Below, piece after piece: positions 45,307-54,184 of a stretch of DNA of 64,000 nt (positions within the stretch are counted from its first letter, which is position 1; each line of letters begins with the position of its first letter). The position numbers were made by a program, and so were the translations under genes. The DNA lies in the NCBI GenBank assembly GCA_900550475.1, contig URSA01000007.1, positions 1-64,000 of the forward strand, read 5' to 3'. Origin of the DNA: an uncultured Lachnospiraceae bacterium (lineage in GTDB: Bacteria; Bacillota; Clostridia; Lachnospirales; Lachnospiraceae). The notes under the pieces were generated by a model that searched no databases, was not told the DNA's origin, and saw nothing but the letters and a program-made list of their open reading frames with translations.

Positions 45307-47511
45307 ATGGAATATGTAAAAATCAGTGAAAACGGAATCAACATTGTTTTTGGAATTACCGACAAGAATCAGATCAAGCTGCTTCATTTTTCTAAGGCGG
45401 CATTCTGCGAGGAGGATATATGCAAATTCGGAGCGGAATGCAAGGCGGAAGATCTGGTGAGAAAGAATCAATTTATCGATGAGGCATTTCAACTGGTGCA
45501 GATCAATCTGGCAGGGTACAACCGTCCGTATGAAAAGCACGGAAACAAGCATATCTGCACAGCGCCGGGATATCTGCTGACCTATGCCGGCATGGAAGAT
45601 TACGAGAATGAGATTGGACGGAAGCTCGTGATTTATCAGGAGGATAAGGAAGAAACTCATGTCCGCGTAAAGACAAGCATGCAATTTTACAAGGGAACCT
45701 CCGTGATTCGTATTGTGAACAAGGTAATCAATGAAGGGGACAGCACGCAGTGTCTGGAGTATTTGTCCTCCTTCTGCTACACCGGAATTGAAAAAGAAGG
45801 AAAAAGTAATTCCGACGCCAAAATGCGGGTACGGATTCCCTACAACGGCTGGCAGAAGGAAATGAGCATAAAGGAATACAGATTTGGCGAAGTGGGATTG
45901 GCGCAGACACAACCGGGCGTTTATCAGCGGACTTCCCAGGTGCTGGAGGTGACCAACACCGGAAACTGGTCGACGAAGAAGTATCTGCCGTTAGGCTATG
46001 TGGAAAACAAGGAGGCGCACACAAGCCTGTTCTGGCAGATCGAGCATAACGGTTCGTGGCACTACGAGATCAGTGATCAGGATACGCATTTCTATGTGTG
46101 CGTCAGCGGGCCCACCGAGGTACAGTCCCATTGGTTCAAAAACCTTGCGCCGGGCGAGTCGTTTGAATCCGTTCCGGTTGCCGTAGGTGTGACGGAGGAC
46201 AGTTTTGAAAAAGCAATCGGAGAGCTGACAAGATACCGCCGCATGATCCGCAGACCCAACAAGGACGACGAAAATTTACCGGTGATTTTCAACGATTATA
46301 TGAATTGTCTCTTTGGAGATCCCACGACTGCAAAGGAGCTTCCGCTCATCGATGCGGCTGCGGAGTGCGGCTGTGAATATTACGTTATTGACGCGGGATG
46401 GTATGCGCCCGGCGAGTGGTGGGACAGCGTCGGCGAATGGCAGGAATCTAGGGAGCGTTTTCCGAACGGAATCAAAGAGGTGACGGATTATATCCGCCAG
46501 AAGGGAATGATTCCCGGCGTCTGGCTTGAGCTTGAGGTTATGGGAATCCACTGTGAGAAGGCGAAGAAGGTGCCGGATGACTGGTTCTTTGTGCGTCATG
46601 GAAAGCGCGTGTACGACCGCAGCAGGTATCAGCTAGACTTCCGGAATCCGGCGGTTTTGGAACATGTCAACGAAGTGATTGACCGGGTGGTGAACGATTA
46701 CGGCGTCGGATATATCAAGATGGATTACAATATTGAACCGGGGATCGGCACGGAGATTGGAGCCGAGAGTGTCGGGCAGGGACTTCTGGAGCATGAGAAG
46801 GCATATCTGGCTTGGCTCGATGATGTATTCGCGCGGTATCCGGATCTGGTGATTGAGAATTGCTCCAGCGGCGGACTCCGTATCGATTATGCCCTGCTTT
46901 CCAGATACAGTATTCAGTCCACATCCGATCAGGAGGACTACCGGAATTATGCGACCATAGCGGCAAACGCCGCGTCGGGCGTTACCCCGGAGCAGGCGGC
47001 GGTCTGGTCATATCCGATGTGCCAGGGAAATAAGGAAGAAGTGATTTATAACATGATCAACGCTATGCTGCTTCGTATTCACCAGAGCGGCCACCTAGCA
47101 GAGCTTCCGCCGGAACGCCTTGCGCTGGTAAGGGAAGGCATTGCATGTTATAAGGCAATCCGCGGGGACATCAGATGCGCCGTACCGTTCTGGCCGCTGG
47201 ATATTGCAGATAATGAAGATATGTGGGTATGCGGCGGACTGCAGTTGGAGAATAAGGCATATCTGGCGGTCTGGAAGCGCCGGATGGAAGGAAAAAATAA
47301 TGACAGATATGTCAAGTCCGGCATAAATTGCTCGGACGATACATTATCCATACCGTTGGGCAGCCTTCCTTTTGCCAAGGACGGCGTACAGGTGTCCTGC
47401 ATTTATCCGCAGAATGAGCCGGTTGCCTTTGAAGTCGCCGGAGGTGTCCTGACCGTTCATTATGACACACCTGTCATGGCACGGCTTTTCGAGGTGACCG
47501 CTAAGAGATAG
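45307..47511 (+). CDS. Alpha-galactosidase, GH36 family
   Basis: 734 aa, typical of GH36 clostridial enzymes. An N-terminal beta-sandwich precedes a TIM barrel. The nucleophile motif is YIKMDYN (catalytic Asp) and the acid/base region is SSGGLRIDYALLSRYSIQSTSDQED. No signal peptide is present, so it acts on imported alpha-galactosides such as melibiose or raffinose-type sugars. No transporter or regulator is adjacent. Confidence 0.93.
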   Translation: MEYVKISENGINIVFGITDKNQIKLLHFSKAAFCEEDICKFGAECKAEDLVRKNQFIDEAFQLVQINLAGYNRPYEKHGNKHICTAPGYLLTYAGMEDYENEIGRKLVIYQEDKEETHVRVKTSMQFYKGTSVIRIVNKVINEGDSTQCLEYLSSFCYTGIEKEGKSNSDAKMRVRIPYNGWQKEMSIKEYRFGEVGLAQTQPGVYQRTSQVLEVTNTGNWSTKKYLPLGYVENKEAHTSLFWQIEHNGSWHYEISDQDTHFYVCVSGPTEVQSHWFKNLAPGESFESVPVAVGVTEDSFEKAIGELTRYRRMIRRPNKDDENLPVIFNDYMNCLFGDPTTAKELPLIDAAAECGCEYYVIDAGWYAPGEWWDSVGEWQESRERFPNGIKEVTDYIRQKGMIPGVWLELEVMGIHCEKAKKVPDDWFFVRHGKRVYDRSRYQLDFRNPAVLEHVNEVIDRVVNDYGVGYIKMDYNIEPGIGTEIGAESVGQGLLEHEKAYLAWLDDVFARYPDLVIENCSSGGLRIDYALLSRYSIQSTSDQEDYRNYATIAANAASGVTPEQAAVWSYPMCQGNKEEVIYNMINAMLLRIHQSGHLAELPPERLALVREGIACYKAIRGDIRCAVPFWPLDIADNEDMWVCGGLQLENKAYLAVWKRRMEGKNNDRYVKSGINCSDDTLSIPLGSLPFAKDGVQVSCIYPQNEPVAFEVAGGVLTVHYDTPVMARLFEVTAKR

Positions 47512-47523
47512 GCGGGCGGTTTT

Positions 47524-48792
47524 GTGCTGCTGTACCCGAGAAAGGAAAAATACAGATTCAAGGATATGTATTCCGGAGGATTTCACCTGTATGGGACACT
47601 GGAGGAATACCGGGGCTACTGGAGCCGCTATATTTACATCAACCGGTATATGGACGCACCGAAGCCGGTCTACCGGAAATTGTATGAGCTGGTAAAAGAA
47701 AAGGATTATTTTGTGCTGACCACCAATGTAGATCATTGCCTTCAGAAAGCGGGCTTTGACAAGCACAGACTGTTTTATACACAGGGAGATTACGGTCTGT
47801 TCCAGTGCAGCAAGCCTTGTCAAGAGGAGACTTACGATAACGAAGAGACAGTAAGAAACATGGTGCTTAGTCAGGGTTATCGGATAATGGATGGGGAGCT
47901 TGTAAAACCGGAGGGAATCGAAGTGAAACGTACCGTGCCGGAAGAATTGGTTCCATACTGCCCGCATTGCGGCAGACCCATGAGCATGACCCTCCGAATG
48001 GGAAAAGGTTACAGTCGTCCTAACCTGAACAACATGAGAAAGTTTTATCTCCGGTACCCAAATTGTCAGACAGTGTCTGACAATTTGAGCTGGTCACATA
48101 TTTGTGAATTGATTACGATTGATGATGATTTGGAGCGTCAATTTTATGAAAACGAGTGCATCAAGGAAAGATGGGATGTCCGTACTTTAAGGCGGGAAAA
48201 AGATGCTGCATTATTTCTTAGGCTGGCTTCCAGCAAAGATAAAGAGGGGATATTAGCTCTTGCTCAGGAAGGAATCACGTACCAGACACCGGAGGATGTG
48301 ATCAAAAATACTTATACCCTTGATTTCCTAAACATTCCGCAGATGGCTATGTATAGTGAATCCGAGCTTGAGCAGAAGATCATTGATAATTTGCAACAAT
48401 TTCTGATGGAGCTTGGCAAGGGCTTCACCTTTGTCGGCAGGCAATATCCGATGACGATAAGTAATGTCACATATCATTGCGATCTGGTATTCTATCACAG
48501 AATCCTGAAGTGCTTTGTACTGATTGACCTAAAAATAAATGCGGTAAAACATCGTGATATTGGTCAAATGAATATGTATATGGGATATATTGCAACGGAA
48601 GAAAATATGCCGGATGATAACCCGCCGATAGGCATAATTCTCAGTAAGGAAAAGGATGAATTGCTTGTGGAATATGCTACCTACGGTATGGATAGCAACC
48701 TATTTATTTCAAAATATGAGTTGTATTTGCCAAACAGAGATGAGTTAAAACGTCTGGTTGACAGAATCATCGAAGAAGATATTCAAAAGTGA
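47524..48792 (+). pseudogene. Chimera of a truncated Sir2-type protein and a YhcG/DUF1016 PDDEXK nuclease
   Basis: A 422-codon frame begins at a GTG with no clear ribosome site. Residues 1 to about 155 match the middle of a Sir2-like protein (VLTTNVDHCLQKAGFDKHRL, DNEETVRNMV, zinc-type CPHCGRPM), but the NAD-binding N-terminus is missing. From about residue 160 the sequence switches to the YhcG nuclease family (SRPNLNNMRKFYL, CQTVSDNLSWSH, GKGFTFVGRQYPM, then the PDDEXK core CDLVFYHRILKCFVLIDLK). The YhcG N-terminus is missing too. The join falls after MTLR-MGKGY. This looks like a deletion fusion of two neighbouring genes, probably non-functional, although the frame is intact. Confidence 0.75.
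48059..48087. repeat. 29-bp perfect palindrome inside the nuclease coding part
   Basis: Fourteen-base arms (48059-48072 and 48074-48087) around a single G are exactly complementary. They encode the conserved NCQTVSDNL segment of YhcG. Confidence 0.9.
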
Positions 48793-48936
48793 AACATACG
48801 ATACCGGGCTGCTCACATTTTCCAATGTAGATGTAAAATATGAAAATGCATTGCTCTTACTTGCGCCAAAGCTCGGTATCTGTGAACAACGAAAACGTAT
48901 TTACATACTCCCCCAAATGGACTATGATAGGGTCAA
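48793..48936 (+). pseudogene. Short coding relic after the chimeric gene
   Basis: A frame that overlaps the chimera end reads YDTGLLTFSNVDVKYENA and onward to a TGA at 48938-48940. It has the look of a protein fragment (the first part faintly resembles HipA-like N-termini). I cannot assign it. Confidence 0.25.
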
Positions 48937-48990
48937 ATGAAAGTATGGAGAGACCGGACTTGGAAGCCGGTCGGAACGGAGGATAAAGCG

Positions 48991-49392
48991 ATGTTTGAAA
49001 TGAAGCCGGAATACTATATCGGAATTGATATGATTGATCAGGAGCATGCACAGTTGTTTGCATACGCGGACGAGGCGTATGAACTGCTGCATGATGAATT
49101 TACGCCTGATAAATACGACAAGATCAACCTGATTCTGGAGAAGCTCCGCGATTATACGAAAAAGCATTTTGCGGATGAAGAAGCATACATGGAATCCATC
49201 CATTACAAGAAAATCTTTACGCAGAAGGTGCAGCATCAGCAGTTTATTGAAAAGCTGGATGAATTTATAAAAAAACATAACGAAGAAACCGACGATCAGG
49301 ACGAACAGATCACGGGAATTTTAACCTTCCTGACAGATTGGCTGATCAACCATATTTTATATGTGGACGGCCAGATTCCGAAGGAAGAATAA
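48991..49392 (+). CDS. Bacteriohemerythrin
   Basis: 133 aa four-helix bundle with the di-iron ligands visible: His in GIDMIDQEHAQLF, His/Glu in KKHFADEEAYME, His in VQHQQFIEKL and His/Asp in LINHILYVD. It binds oxygen or possibly iron/NO and may protect an anaerobe from oxygen. GGAGG lies 9 bp before ATG 48991. It is a single-gene unit. Confidence 0.93.
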   Translation: MFEMKPEYYIGIDMIDQEHAQLFAYADEAYELLHDEFTPDKYDKINLILEKLRDYTKKHFADEEAYMESIHYKKIFTQKVQHQQFIEKLDEFIKKHNEETDDQDEQITGILTFLTDWLINHILYVDGQIPKEE

Positions 49393-49394
49393 AA

Positions 49395-49432
49395 TCCCTC
49401 TTACCGGCGGGTCTGTCCGGCGATAAGAGGGA
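49395..49432 (-). terminator. Terminator between hemerythrin and the tetR operon
   Basis: TCCCTCTTA (49395-49403) pairs with TAAGAGGGA (49424-49432). The T-run (TTTTATT) lies on the minus-strand side, so it mainly ends tetR-operon transcription. Confidence 0.75.
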
Positions 49433-49454
49433 CAGATCCGTCAGATAAGCCCGA

Positions 49455-49628
49455 TCAGCGCCACGATTCCTCTTGGGTGATGATGCCTTTTTCGACGGCG
49501 CACTCCCTGATGGCGGGCGGATAGTTGTAGAGCTGGTGCTTCGCGCCCTGAATCTTGAACAAAACCAGCATGAATGCGGAATATACGAGGGTGTAAAGGA
49601 TTGCTTCGATTGTTATTTTTGCTGCCAT
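49455..49628 (-). pseudogene. Truncated small membrane protein downstream of tetR
   Basis: The 57-codon frame starts MAAKITIEAILYTLVYSAFM and continues to YPPAIRECAVEKGIITQEESWR before a stop. It reads like the N-terminus (one membrane helix and a short loop) of a longer permease-like protein. A neighbouring frame continues briefly with ALIGLI. It is in line with tetR, which may once have controlled it. Confidence 0.45.
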
Positions 49629-49650
49629 ATGGATTCTCTTTTGTCAAGGC

Positions 49651-50238
49651 TCATTTTTGCATTGCGGCATAGCTGTATATGCAGTCAAATATCAGGTCAA
49701 TGTTTGTCTCAAAAACATCGCCAAAGAAGGTGTCCCGGTTTTCTGCCATGCTGTATATGGTTTTGAAGAAATTGATCAGGATCCTGATGTCAAGATCCGG
49801 TCGGATGCCGTCTACATAGGCCAGATAACGCAGTGCCTCCCGCTCGTCGTGGGAGGGGCTGAAAAGACCGTCCTTTGTCCGGTGAGCCTTCAACCAGATC
49901 CAGTCGTCCGTCGTCAGCTCCATCAGAAAATTATTCTGTGTCCGGAAGGAATCACGGAACCAGCGAACCGCCTGCTCCAGGGTAAGCTTGCCGGAATCCT
50001 GAAGCAGGGGTTTTAATTTCTCCTGCATTCTGAAATCCTGCTCGGCAATCAGCGCCTCCACATAGGCTTCCTTGGAATCAAAGAAATGGTAGAATGTTCC
50101 GGTCGCAATGTCTGCGCGTTCCGCAATCATAGCTACCTTCATCTTTTTCAAGCCTATTTCCCGGATCAGATCATAGCCCACGGCAATCAGCTTTTCCCGT
50201 ATGATTTGTCTTTGCTCCTCCGTAAAATTAGCGGGCAT
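49651..50238 (-). CDS. TetR-family regulator
   Basis: 195 aa. The N-terminal helix-turn-helix (about residues 28-48, MKVAMIAERADIATGTFYHFF) is typical, and the C-terminal ligand domain is of ordinary length. AAGGAG precedes the start. The downstream gene is truncated, so the regulated target may be lost or may be elsewhere. Confidence 0.9.
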   Translation of the reverse strand: MPANFTEEQRQIIREKLIAVGYDLIREIGLKKMKVAMIAERADIATGTFYHFFDSKEAYVEALIAEQDFRMQEKLKPLLQDSGKLTLEQAVRWFRDSFRTQNNFLMELTTDDWIWLKAHRTKDGLFSPSHDEREALRYLAYVDGIRPDLDIRILINFFKTIYSMAENRDTFFGDVFETNIDLIFDCIYSYAAMQK

Positions 50239-50278
50239 GCGGTTTCTCCTTTTGACCTTGCATAATCATGTCGCGTTG

Positions 50279-50307
50279 CAATGAACATAATTATAAAATA
50301 TTCATTG
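50279..50307. promoter_or_regulatory. Palindrome upstream of tetR, probable operator
   Basis: CAATGAA (50279-50285) and TTCATTG (50301-50307) are perfect arms. A minus-strand TATAAT (50290-50295) lies between them, so a dimer bound here would block the tetR promoter. Confidence 0.5.
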
Positions 50308-50325
50308 AGAGAATCATATCACACC

Positions 50326-50793
50326 TTACAGCAGAATGCAAGTGTCCACCCAATCCACATAGCCGGAATGGTATTCCAGCTCTTGCAGGGACAGAGCCAC
50401 CGCACTGTGATCGCTGCCTGCTGCCGGGTACACCCGCTCAAACCGTTTCAGGGAAACATCAAGGTAAACCGTAACATCGGGATTGACCGCAAAGGGGCAG
50501 ACACCGCCGGGAATATGTCCGATATAGTTCTCCACCTGCTCCCATGGGATCATTTTTGCTTTCTGATGAAAGGTTGCCTTGTATTTCTTGTTGTCCACCT
50601 TCGCATCGCCCGCGGTAACGATCAGAATGGGCTTGTCATTCAAAAGGAAGGACATGGTTTTTGCAATCTGCTTCGGCTCACAGCCGATAGTCTCGGCGGC
50701 TTCGGCGACGGTTGCGCTGGATCTATCAAATGTGAGCACCTTCTGCCCCAATCCCGCATTGTCAAAGTATTGTTTTACATTCTCAAAAGACAT
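50326..50793 (-). CDS. YbaK/EbsC-type aminoacyl-tRNA deacylase
   Basis: 155 aa with the INS/YbaK fold pattern (AAETIGCEPKQIAKTMSFLL, GDAKVDNKKYK, GHIPGGVCPFA). Members hydrolyse mischarged tRNAs such as Cys-tRNA(Pro) in trans. ATG 50793 has GAGAGGA 8 bp upstream. It stands alone, divergent from the relic and methyltransferase unit. Confidence 0.88.
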   Translation of the reverse strand: MSFENVKQYFDNAGLGQKVLTFDRSSATVAEAAETIGCEPKQIAKTMSFLLNDKPILIVTAGDAKVDNKKYKATFHQKAKMIPWEQVENYIGHIPGGVCPFAVNPDVTVYLDVSLKRFERVYPAAGSDHSAVALSLQELEYHSGYVDWVDTCILL

Positions 50794-50896
50794 GTTGATC
50801 ATCCTCTCCTGTTTTTTTCTAAGTATACACCTTTAGTAGGATTTGTAAATCGTTGTATTTTCCGTTATATAAACAAAAAAATAATTGCATTATCGG

Positions 50897-50925
50897 TTGT
50901 ATTATGGATCGCCTGATGCTATATT
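50897..50925 (+). promoter_or_regulatory. Promoter upstream of the hydrolase relic and methyltransferase
   Basis: TTGTAT (50897-50902) and TATATT (50920-50925) are 17 bp apart. Confidence 0.55.
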
Positions 50926-50943
50926 TTAGTTAGTGTAAACTAA
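50926..50943. promoter_or_regulatory. Palindromic operator candidate at the promoter
   Basis: TTAGTT and AACTAA form a symmetric 18-bp site immediately after the -10 element. The regulator is unknown; the TetR above is one candidate, although its own palindrome has a different sequence. Confidence 0.5.
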
Positions 50944-50950
50944 CGAGAGT

Positions 50951-51255
50951 ATGAAAAGGGAGATGATCTGAGAGAAATTGCAAATGATGTGTTGTCGACG
51001 CCGTTATTAAAGGTGATAGGATTGTTGATCAATGCAAACAAGCCCTCCGGGATCAAACGGATCCGCAGGATGATGGAAAAGGACGCGGAGGTGCTGCCGG
51101 TCATGTGTGACATTGATCACAAGACAGCCGCCCTCATGCACGCAAAGCTGAACAGGGAAAATACGCTGGCAGGCGGCGGAGCAGTGTGCGATTACTGGTT
51201 TGTCGGCGATAAAACCCGCTATGCGCAAAAGACGTGCGCGGAAAAGGAGAAAAGG
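50951..51255 (+). pseudogene. Relic of an L-2-amino-thiazoline-4-carboxylate hydrolase-like protein
   Basis: The frame LREIANDVLSTPLLKVIGLL to NTLAGGGAVCDYWFVGDK has no ATG start. It resembles the C-terminal part of the family whose members end in a CDYWFVGD-like segment. It runs in frame into the methyltransferase, which has its own ribosome site. An upstream frame disruption is visible (ATGATCTGA). The function of the remnant is doubtful, and the family call is from memory. Confidence 0.45.
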
Positions 51256-52065
51256 ATGAGCAACGAAAAAATAAAACCAAAACTGAACGGTACGGCGGAG
51301 ACCATGCTTCAATGCTTTTATGCCCGTGCCATGCACAGTAAAAATCCAAAGAATAAATTCCACGACGCAAAGGCGGAGGAGCTGATCGATAGGCTGGACT
51401 ATGATTTCAGCAAGGCACAAAACGACTCCGCCATGAGCGGAGGCATCGTGGCGAGAAGCGTTGTGTTTGATGAAATTGTCAGTGATTTTATTTCCAAATA
51501 CCCGGACTGCACGGTGGTGAACATTGCCTGCGGTCTGGATACCCGTGCTTACCGCATGGATAACGGAAAGCTTACCTGGTACAATCTGGATCTGCCGGAG
51601 ACAATTGAGGTGCGGGATTCCATTTACAAGGAATCGGGCAGGATTTCAACCATTGCCTGCTCCGTGCTGGATCCGGCGTGGGCGGATCAGGTCAAGGTGC
51701 GCGGCAAAATGCTTTTCATCATTGAGGGGCTTACCATGTATATGACCGCGGAGGACGTAAAAACCATGCTTGGGATTATCCGGGATCATTTTGACAATGC
51801 CTATGTCTGCATGGAAACGCTGTGTCCCCTCTTTGTGAAAAAGGAAGGCATCGAGAAATCCATAAAAGCGACGGGCGCAACCTTCACATGGGGCGCAAAT
51901 AAGTTTGACGATCTGGGCGACATCGCTGCAGGGTTCAAAAAAGTAAAGGACGACAACATCGCCCGCGGAATGTCGACGCTGACGCCGTTGTACGGACTGA
52001 TAGAGTGGATGCCGATTGTGAAACGCTTTGCGGAAAAGATTCTGATATTTGAAAAAGAAAATTAA
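51256..52065 (+). CDS. SAM-dependent methyltransferase, LCMT/PPM-type O-methyltransferase family
   Basis: 269 aa from ATG 51256, with AAGGAG 6 bp upstream. Family motifs are GGIVARSVVFDEIVSDF, the SAM site VVNIACGLDTRAYRMD, YNLDLPETIEVR and FIIEGLTMYMT. Relatives methylate small-molecule or protein carboxyl/hydroxyl groups. It shares a transcript with the upstream relic and the small frame and GNAT gene that follow. Confidence 0.85.
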   Translation: MSNEKIKPKLNGTAETMLQCFYARAMHSKNPKNKFHDAKAEELIDRLDYDFSKAQNDSAMSGGIVARSVVFDEIVSDFISKYPDCTVVNIACGLDTRAYRMDNGKLTWYNLDLPETIEVRDSIYKESGRISTIACSVLDPAWADQVKVRGKMLFIIEGLTMYMTAEDVKTMLGIIRDHFDNAYVCMETLCPLFVKKEGIEKSIKATGATFTWGANKFDDLGDIAAGFKKVKDDNIARGMSTLTPLYGLIEWMPIVKRFAEKILIFEKEN

Positions 52066-52092
52066 AAGATAATCGGGGAGAAGGAGCCGAAT

Positions 52093-52233
52093 ATGAAGAA
52101 AGCGATAGGGAAGCTGAAACGTGCTTTCCCGAATGCGGAGGATCATCCCTTTATCTGCTACGGCCACGGTGAAATTATGAGCCACCCGGATATCATGGCA
52201 GAAAATATTGTGAAATTCATGGAGAGAGTATGA
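52093..52233 (+). CDS. Small 46-aa frame, possible alpha/beta-hydrolase remnant
   Basis: MKKAIGKLKRAFPNAEDHPF to IMAENIVKFMERV, preceded by AAGGAGCCGA. GHGEIMSHPDIM recalls the end of an alpha/beta hydrolase, so this may be a remnant. Its stop overlaps the next start (ATGA), so translation could still be coupled. Confidence 0.4.
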   Translation: MKKAIGKLKRAFPNAEDHPFICYGHGEIMSHPDIMAENIVKFMERV

Positions 52234-52871
52234 TTGTAAAAACGTTGGACGAAAACAAAATTTATAAGATCGGGCATGCCTTCGGCTACTACGATTACGG
52301 AACGGAAACGGGTATGGTGTCCCTGTATTCCGGCAGGGAAGCGGTTACGGACTATATCTGCGGTTATGTGAGAATGGCGCTTGCGGGGAATTTCCTCTAT
52401 GCCACAAGTGAACAGGGAGAAGGCTATATTGCCTACAAGCTGCCCGGACAGAAGGTGAGCTTCAAGGCGGCAAAGCCGTTGATCAAGGCACTGTTCAGAT
52501 CCATGTCGTTGAAGGAGCTGATACGCTTTTTCAGGGTCATGTCCAAGGGAGGTCCGGGGCTTCAAAAGAAGATGGACAAAGAAAAAAAGCCCTATATCTT
52601 TGTAGGTCTGGTCTGTGTTTGTGAAAAATATCAGGGACAGGGATATATGCGAAAGGCCGTGGAGCTGGCGTTTGCGGAGGGAAACCGCTTGCAGGTTCCC
52701 GTGATTCTGGAGACCGATGCAAAATCCAAATGTGACAAATACATGCACCTCGGAATGGAGCTGGCGGGAACGCGCAGCCTCGGCGAGTACGGCATGCTCT
52801 ATGATCTGATCAAGTACCCGGATCCCGCTGTTTCTGAATCAGAATCCCACGCAGCGGGCGTCACGTTGTAG
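52230..52871 (+). CDS. GNAT-family N-acetyltransferase
   Basis: 213 aa. Acetyl-CoA-binding motif A is seen as GLVCVCEKYQGQGYMRKAVELAF. The C-terminus has ETDAKSKCDKYMHLGMELAG. The substrate is unknown. The start overlaps the preceding small frame by four bases. Confidence 0.85.
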   Translation: MIVKTLDENKIYKIGHAFGYYDYGTETGMVSLYSGREAVTDYICGYVRMALAGNFLYATSEQGEGYIAYKLPGQKVSFKAAKPLIKALFRSMSLKELIRFFRVMSKGGPGLQKKMDKEKKPYIFVGLVCVCEKYQGQGYMRKAVELAFAEGNRLQVPVILETDAKSKCDKYMHLGMELAGTRSLGEYGMLYDLIKYPDPAVSESESHAAGVTL

Positions 52872-52969
52872 GTTTTTTTGAACAACTGGATAAAATGGCT
52901 TTCATTGCAGAAGCAGAGTTACAGTTATCTTAGGAAGCGTGTTGAAAAAGTTTGTGAGAAGGAGGCATT

Positions 52970-53100
52970 ATGTGGAAAAGTTTGGAGGAAATGTGCAGGC
53001 TTGTGACTGAGTACGGCACATGGCACATGGCTGCCCGAGGCCAAAATATCCGCAAAGGGGTATCTGCTGGGCTACCACGATCTAAAGGTGCCGTCGGTAA
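52970..53100 (+). pseudogene. Short degenerate coding fragment
   Basis: A good ribosome site (GAAGGAGGCATT) precedes MWKSLEEMCRLVTEYGTWH. The next frame continues plausibly with WLPEAKISAKGYLLGYHDLK, suggesting a frameshifted remnant cut off by the convergent araC gene. The family is not recognised. Confidence 0.3.
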
Positions 53101-54014
53101 TCCAAGGGTTTCATTCCGTAAAACTGGCGGAATACCTTGGCAAAACGACCTTGATTTGCATAGCCGCAGGCTTTTGCGATTTCCGAGATTCCAAACTTGG
53201 AGGTTGCCAGAAGCTCTGCGGCATATTTCATGCGCATTTCGTGCATGTAGGCGGACACGTTTGTGCCGTAAACGGCGCGGAAATACCGTTTCAGGCTGGA
53301 TTCGCTGACACCCAGAGCCTCGGAGACGGATTTCATGGAAGTATGCCTGCCCGGATCCTCCGTCAGCATCTCCTGCGCCCTTTTGGCGAGCATGACCTGA
53401 ACCCGGGAGAGATAAAGAATATTCGGAGTGTTTTCGGGCTTGTGATCCCCGATATATTTGAGCAGATGCAGGGTACTTAAGCGGAGCTGACCCAAATTGT
53501 CCGCGCCGTGGCTTTCCGAAATCCGGTTCCAGAGCTTTAAGAGCGTGTCGGAGACATAGAATGCGGCACCCTTGGTATACAGACGGATCAACTCCTCTAT
53601 GTCGATCCCGAACAAACGCAGTATATCCACGGTTTTGTCCGTGAACCGGTCGGGAAGAATATAGATTTCATACCCTTTGTAAAAGGAAGAAGGGTAGTAG
53701 AAATGATCCTGAACCGTTTTAGAGGAAATATTCATCAGACGGTTGTCCAGATAACTGTAATTGTCCTCATCAATCCGAAACTCACATCTGCCCTCCATGC
53801 AGTAATTGATCAACAGGATATCCGGTGTCAGCTCCGCGTGGGTGCTTGGCACGACCTGTGTGTGGATGTCATTCAAGGTCAGGTAAATCCCTGGAAGAAT
53901 ATAGTAAGCCGTCAGATCCATAAAACCGTCGGCGGTATCCTGATGAAAGACACTCATGTCCTGCGCGCCTGCCATAAACTGCGCGATCTGATTCATATCA
54001 CTTTCTTTTTTCAT
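53082..54014 (-). CDS. AraC-family regulator divergent from feoAB
   Basis: 310 aa from ATG 54014 (AGGAG 11 bp upstream). An N-terminal sensor domain precedes the double helix-turn-helix (SMKSVSEALGVSESSLKRYF, then GISEIAKACGYANQGRFAKVFRQFYG) at the C-terminus. It lies back to back with feoA, so it probably controls iron uptake. No Fur site is obvious. Confidence 0.85.
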   Translation of the reverse strand: MKKESDMNQIAQFMAGAQDMSVFHQDTADGFMDLTAYYILPGIYLTLNDIHTQVVPSTHAELTPDILLINYCMEGRCEFRIDEDNYSYLDNRLMNISSKTVQDHFYYPSSFYKGYEIYILPDRFTDKTVDILRLFGIDIEELIRLYTKGAAFYVSDTLLKLWNRISESHGADNLGQLRLSTLHLLKYIGDHKPENTPNILYLSRVQVMLAKRAQEMLTEDPGRHTSMKSVSEALGVSESSLKRYFRAVYGTNVSAYMHEMRMKYAAELLATSKFGISEIAKACGYANQGRFAKVFRQFYGMKPLDYRRHL

Positions 54015-54142
54015 AAAGGCACAGGCTCCTCTCCCAGATAAACATGTGGCTAAACAGACCTTTTTGACTGAATAGGGCATAGATATATTTTCGTCCAAAT
54101 TGTAAAATGAGACAAGTTAGACATGGCGAACTAAGAACATTA

Positions 54143-54148
54143 TATAAT
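54143..54148 (+). promoter_or_regulatory. -10 element of the feoAB promoter
   Basis: A perfect TATAAT lies 37 bp before the feoA start; the upstream TAGACA is an imperfect -35 with long spacing, which would suit an activator-dependent promoter. Confidence 0.5.
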
Positions 54149-54184
54149 GTCGGAGCCATGCAGACAAGAGGAGGACGAAAGATT

